The notes beneath the pieces are model-generated. The model ran no database searches, had not been told where the DNA came from, and was given only the letters and a program-made list of their open reading frames with translations. Shown in pieces: positions 62,316 to 64,000 of a stretch of 64,000 nucleotides of DNA (position 1 is its first letter; each line of letters opens with the position of its first letter). The translations under genes were made by a program, and so were the position numbers. The stretch is taken from assembly GCA_945907065.1 (NCBI GenBank), contig CAMDSC010000010.1:1-64000 (forward strand), in the 5' to 3' direction. This stretch comes from Chitinophaga pinensis (GTDB taxonomy: Bacteria > Bacteroidota > Bacteroidia > NS11-12g > UBA9320).

Positions 62316-64000
62316 TTATTTCAAAAGTGTAATCGTTCCCTTTACTAATTGCTTACTATTATTTTCGGTAGAAATAAAATTAGAAACATAATAATAAACT
62401 CCCGACTGGCATAGTTTACCTTTAAACGTTCCGTCCCAGCCTTTTTCAATATCAGTGGTTTCAAATAGCAGTTCGCCCCAGCGGTTAAAAATTCGCATTT
62501 CATAATTTTCAAAGTTTATAAGTGTGGGTTTAAAGGTTTCGTTCAATTGGTCGGTATTGGGAGTAAAACTATTGGGAAACCAAAATTGGCTAATGCAATT
62601 GCCGTTAATTGTGATTTGCCCTTTGCCTGTGCAGCCGTCGTTACTAGTAATCGTTACTTTATAGGTGGTTTGTTTTTGGGCAATAATCGTTTGAGTAGTT
62701 TCTCCATTTGGCAGCCAACTGTATTGCATTCCCGGATTTTGGGCATCCAATATATATTGAAAAAAACCACAGAGTGAAGTATCTTTTCCTAAATCAATTG
62801 CCGGACTTTTTGATATTTTTAAATCAACAGTATCACTTATTATCCCGCAGGGGCTGTTTACTTTTACCCAATATTTTCCGGGAGTAGTAAAAGTTTCAAT
62901 AGTGTCGTTTCCACCAGTTGACCATTGGTAGGTTTCGGCACTGTTGGTGGCTTTAATTACTCGTTTGGATGGCGGCATATAATCGCAAAAAACCTGATCA
63001 GGACCTATTTGCGGGTTGGGTATTTTATAAAAACTAAGATTTATACTGTCTTTGGCCGAGCCACAAAAGTTACTCACGGTTACGCCATACATTCCGGGGG
63101 TATTTACCAATAGTGTAGGAGTTGTTTGCCCCGAAAACCATAAATAGTTAACTTTAGAGCTATTGAAAGTAGCATTCAAAATTCGGTTTAACGTTCCGCA
63201 ATAAGTGGTGTCGTTGCCTAATTTTACAGAGGGTTTTTGATAAAGAGCGGTAATAAAATTCATAGAATCCTTGCCACAATAATTTGTAGCTTTTACCCAA
63301 TATTTTCCAGCGGTTGATATAGTTATGGCGGCGGTTGTTTGAGCTGTGCTCCAATGATACGTTTCTTCATTCAAGGGTTTATTAATATTCAAATTAAGAT
63401 TTACGTTTCCGCAATATTCGTAGAGTGAATCTAGAATCAGTTTGGGTTTAGTCAATTGTTTTATTAAAAAGGTATCTCTTTTTTCACCGCATTTATTTGT
63501 AATCACGGCTTCTATTTTGCCGGTTGTAGATAAATAAATACTATCCGAATTAAATAATCCGGCCTGTGTGGTTAAATCATTCCAGCTGTATTTTTCGCCA
63601 TTTTTACTTTTCCCTATTTTCAGTTTCATGCTAAATGAACTGCAAAATGTGGTATCTATAAATGGTTTGATAACAGGTTTAAGGTACTTTAAAAAATGAG
63701 TAGAGGCTGAATCTTTTCCGCAAGCATTCGTTACTATTAACTTGTAAATTCCTGTATCATTGGCTGTAATCGTTTGGGTGGTGGCTTTGGTATTCCAAGC
63801 ATATTTTACATCATTATTGGTGTTAGCCCCATCCAAAGTCATAGTTACCGTATTGCAAAAAATACTGTCCTGGGGCAATGTGGCCTTGGGTTTGGTCAAA
63901 AACTTTACCGCAACCGTATCAATGGATATGCCGCAGGCATTGGTAACTCTCACCCAATATTTTCCTGTTTTTTTAGCAGTATCCGTTTGTTTGGTAACAT
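62316..64000 (-). CDS. Repeat-rich surface protein with gliding-motility-associated C-terminus (5' end outside window)
   Basis: The track starts at an internal GTG (63953), but the frame is open to the right edge with continuing repeat sequence (TGKYWVRVTNACG), so the N-terminus lies outside the window. At least six tandem units of about 80 residues occur, each with a Cys-containing start (FCNTVTMTLDG, YCGNVNLNLN, YCGTLNRILN) and an Ig-like end (GKYWVKATNYCGKDS). The last about 100 residues (FWFPNSFTPNTDQLNETFKP, MRIFNRWGELLFETTD, GVYYYVSNF) form the type B sorting domain. It is probably a T9SS-exported adhesin. Confidence 0.9.
   Translation of the reverse strand, partial: VTKQTDTAKKTGKYWVRVTNACGISIDTVAVKFLTKPKATLPQDSIFCNTVTMTLDGANTNNDVKYAWNTKATTQTITANDTGIYKLIVTNACGKDSASTHFLKYLKPVIKPFIDTTFCSSFSMKLKIGKSKNGEKYSWNDLTTQAGLFNSDSIYLSTTGKIEAVITNKCGEKRDTFLIKQLTKPKLILDSLYEYCGNVNLNLNINKPLNEETYHWSTAQTTAAITISTAGKYWVKATNYCGKDSMNFITALYQKPSVKLGNDTTYCGTLNRILNATFNSSKVNYLWFSGQTTPTLLVNTPGMYGVTVSNFCGSAKDSINLSFYKIPNPQIGPDQVFCDYMPPSKRVIKATNSAETYQWSTGGNDTIETFTTPGKYWVKVNSPCGIISDTVDLKISKSPAIDLGKDTSLCGFFQYILDAQNPGMQYSWLPNGETTQTIIAQKQTTYKVTITSNDGCTGKGQITINGNCISQFWFPNSFTPNTDQLNETFKPTLINFENYEMRIFNRWGELLFETTDIEKGWDGTFKGKLCQSGVYYYVSNFISTENNSKQLVKGTITLLK

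Noticed and set aside
1-64000. CRISPR arrays, IS elements, prophage, restriction or toxin-antitoxin systems
   Set aside because: No direct-repeat arrays, transposases, integrases or phage structural genes were seen; the MORN YwqK name does not imply a toxin pair here.
1-64000. rRNA, tmRNA, RNase P RNA or riboswitches
   Set aside because: No conserved cores were recognised; only one tRNA is supported. A covariance search would be needed to exclude weaker RNAs.

Overview
The window is a 64 kb chromosomal stretch of a low-GC Bacteroidota bacterium. The evidence is consistent: three secreted proteins end in type IX secretion (T9SS) sorting or gliding-motility-associated C-terminal domains; there is a TonB-dependent receptor with a carboxypeptidase-like N-terminal domain followed by a DUF4249-type lipoprotein; promoters match the Bacteroidota TTTG-N19-21-TAnnTTTG pattern; starts lack strong Shine-Dalgarno sequences and several are TTG or GTG; signal peptidase I and SAICAR synthetase have long forms. 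No integrase, transposase, phage gene, CRISPR array or restriction system is visible, so this is mostly core genome.

Layout. 1-5 kb (+): lemA (5' end missing) with two TPM-domain genes, a 3'-5' exonuclease, an RlmI-like methyltransferase, a fructose-6-phosphate aldolase and a Dpm1-like glycosyltransferase. 5-13 kb (-): a small lipoprotein, kdsB, a TIGR02757 protein, a PrsW-type protease, a cystathionine synthase/lyase, lolD and a large M1 peptidase with a beta-barrel-like C-terminus. 13-21 kb: murF-rsmE (+), then an outer-membrane barrel, tRNA-Leu(CAA), hscB, rseP and valS (-). 21-30 kb: rnhA, TonB receptor + DUF4249, an amino acid permease, a fatty acid desaturase, and a compact HD-USP-fRMsr stress cluster. 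30-38.6 kb (-): TPR protein, gyrA, beta-CASP hydrolase, M28 peptidase, tsaE, MORN protein. 38.6-44.4 kb: miaE and mnmD (convergent, sharing a CTAG at their stops), a second glycosyltransferase, an EamA transporter, an orphan protein, two tandem DUF1801 genes (the second frameshifted) and a helical-repeat protein. 44.4-47.7 kb (-): YkuK-tonB-ruvX-def-ubiA-maf. 47.7-64 kb: acyl-CoA reductase, purC, an NHL-repeat T9SS protein, two convergent HMG-CoA-lyase-family genes, a DUF349 protein, a methyltransferase, mltG, dapB-lepB-fmt, a pair of unrecognised genes, and a repeat-rich T9SS adhesin running off the right edge.

Functional themes are the envelope (KdsB, LolD, MurF, RseP, MltG, LepB, desaturase, TonB receptor), translation and RNA (ValS, RsmE, Fmt, Def, TsaE, MiaE, MnmD, tRNA-Leu) and replication/repair (GyrA, RnhA, RuvX). 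The least explained parts are the gene pair at 60.9-62.2 kb, the orphan at 41.8 kb, the peptidase-barrel fusion, and a set of palindromic or low-complexity intergenic elements. I see no clear, complete undescribed system; those loci are the best candidates.
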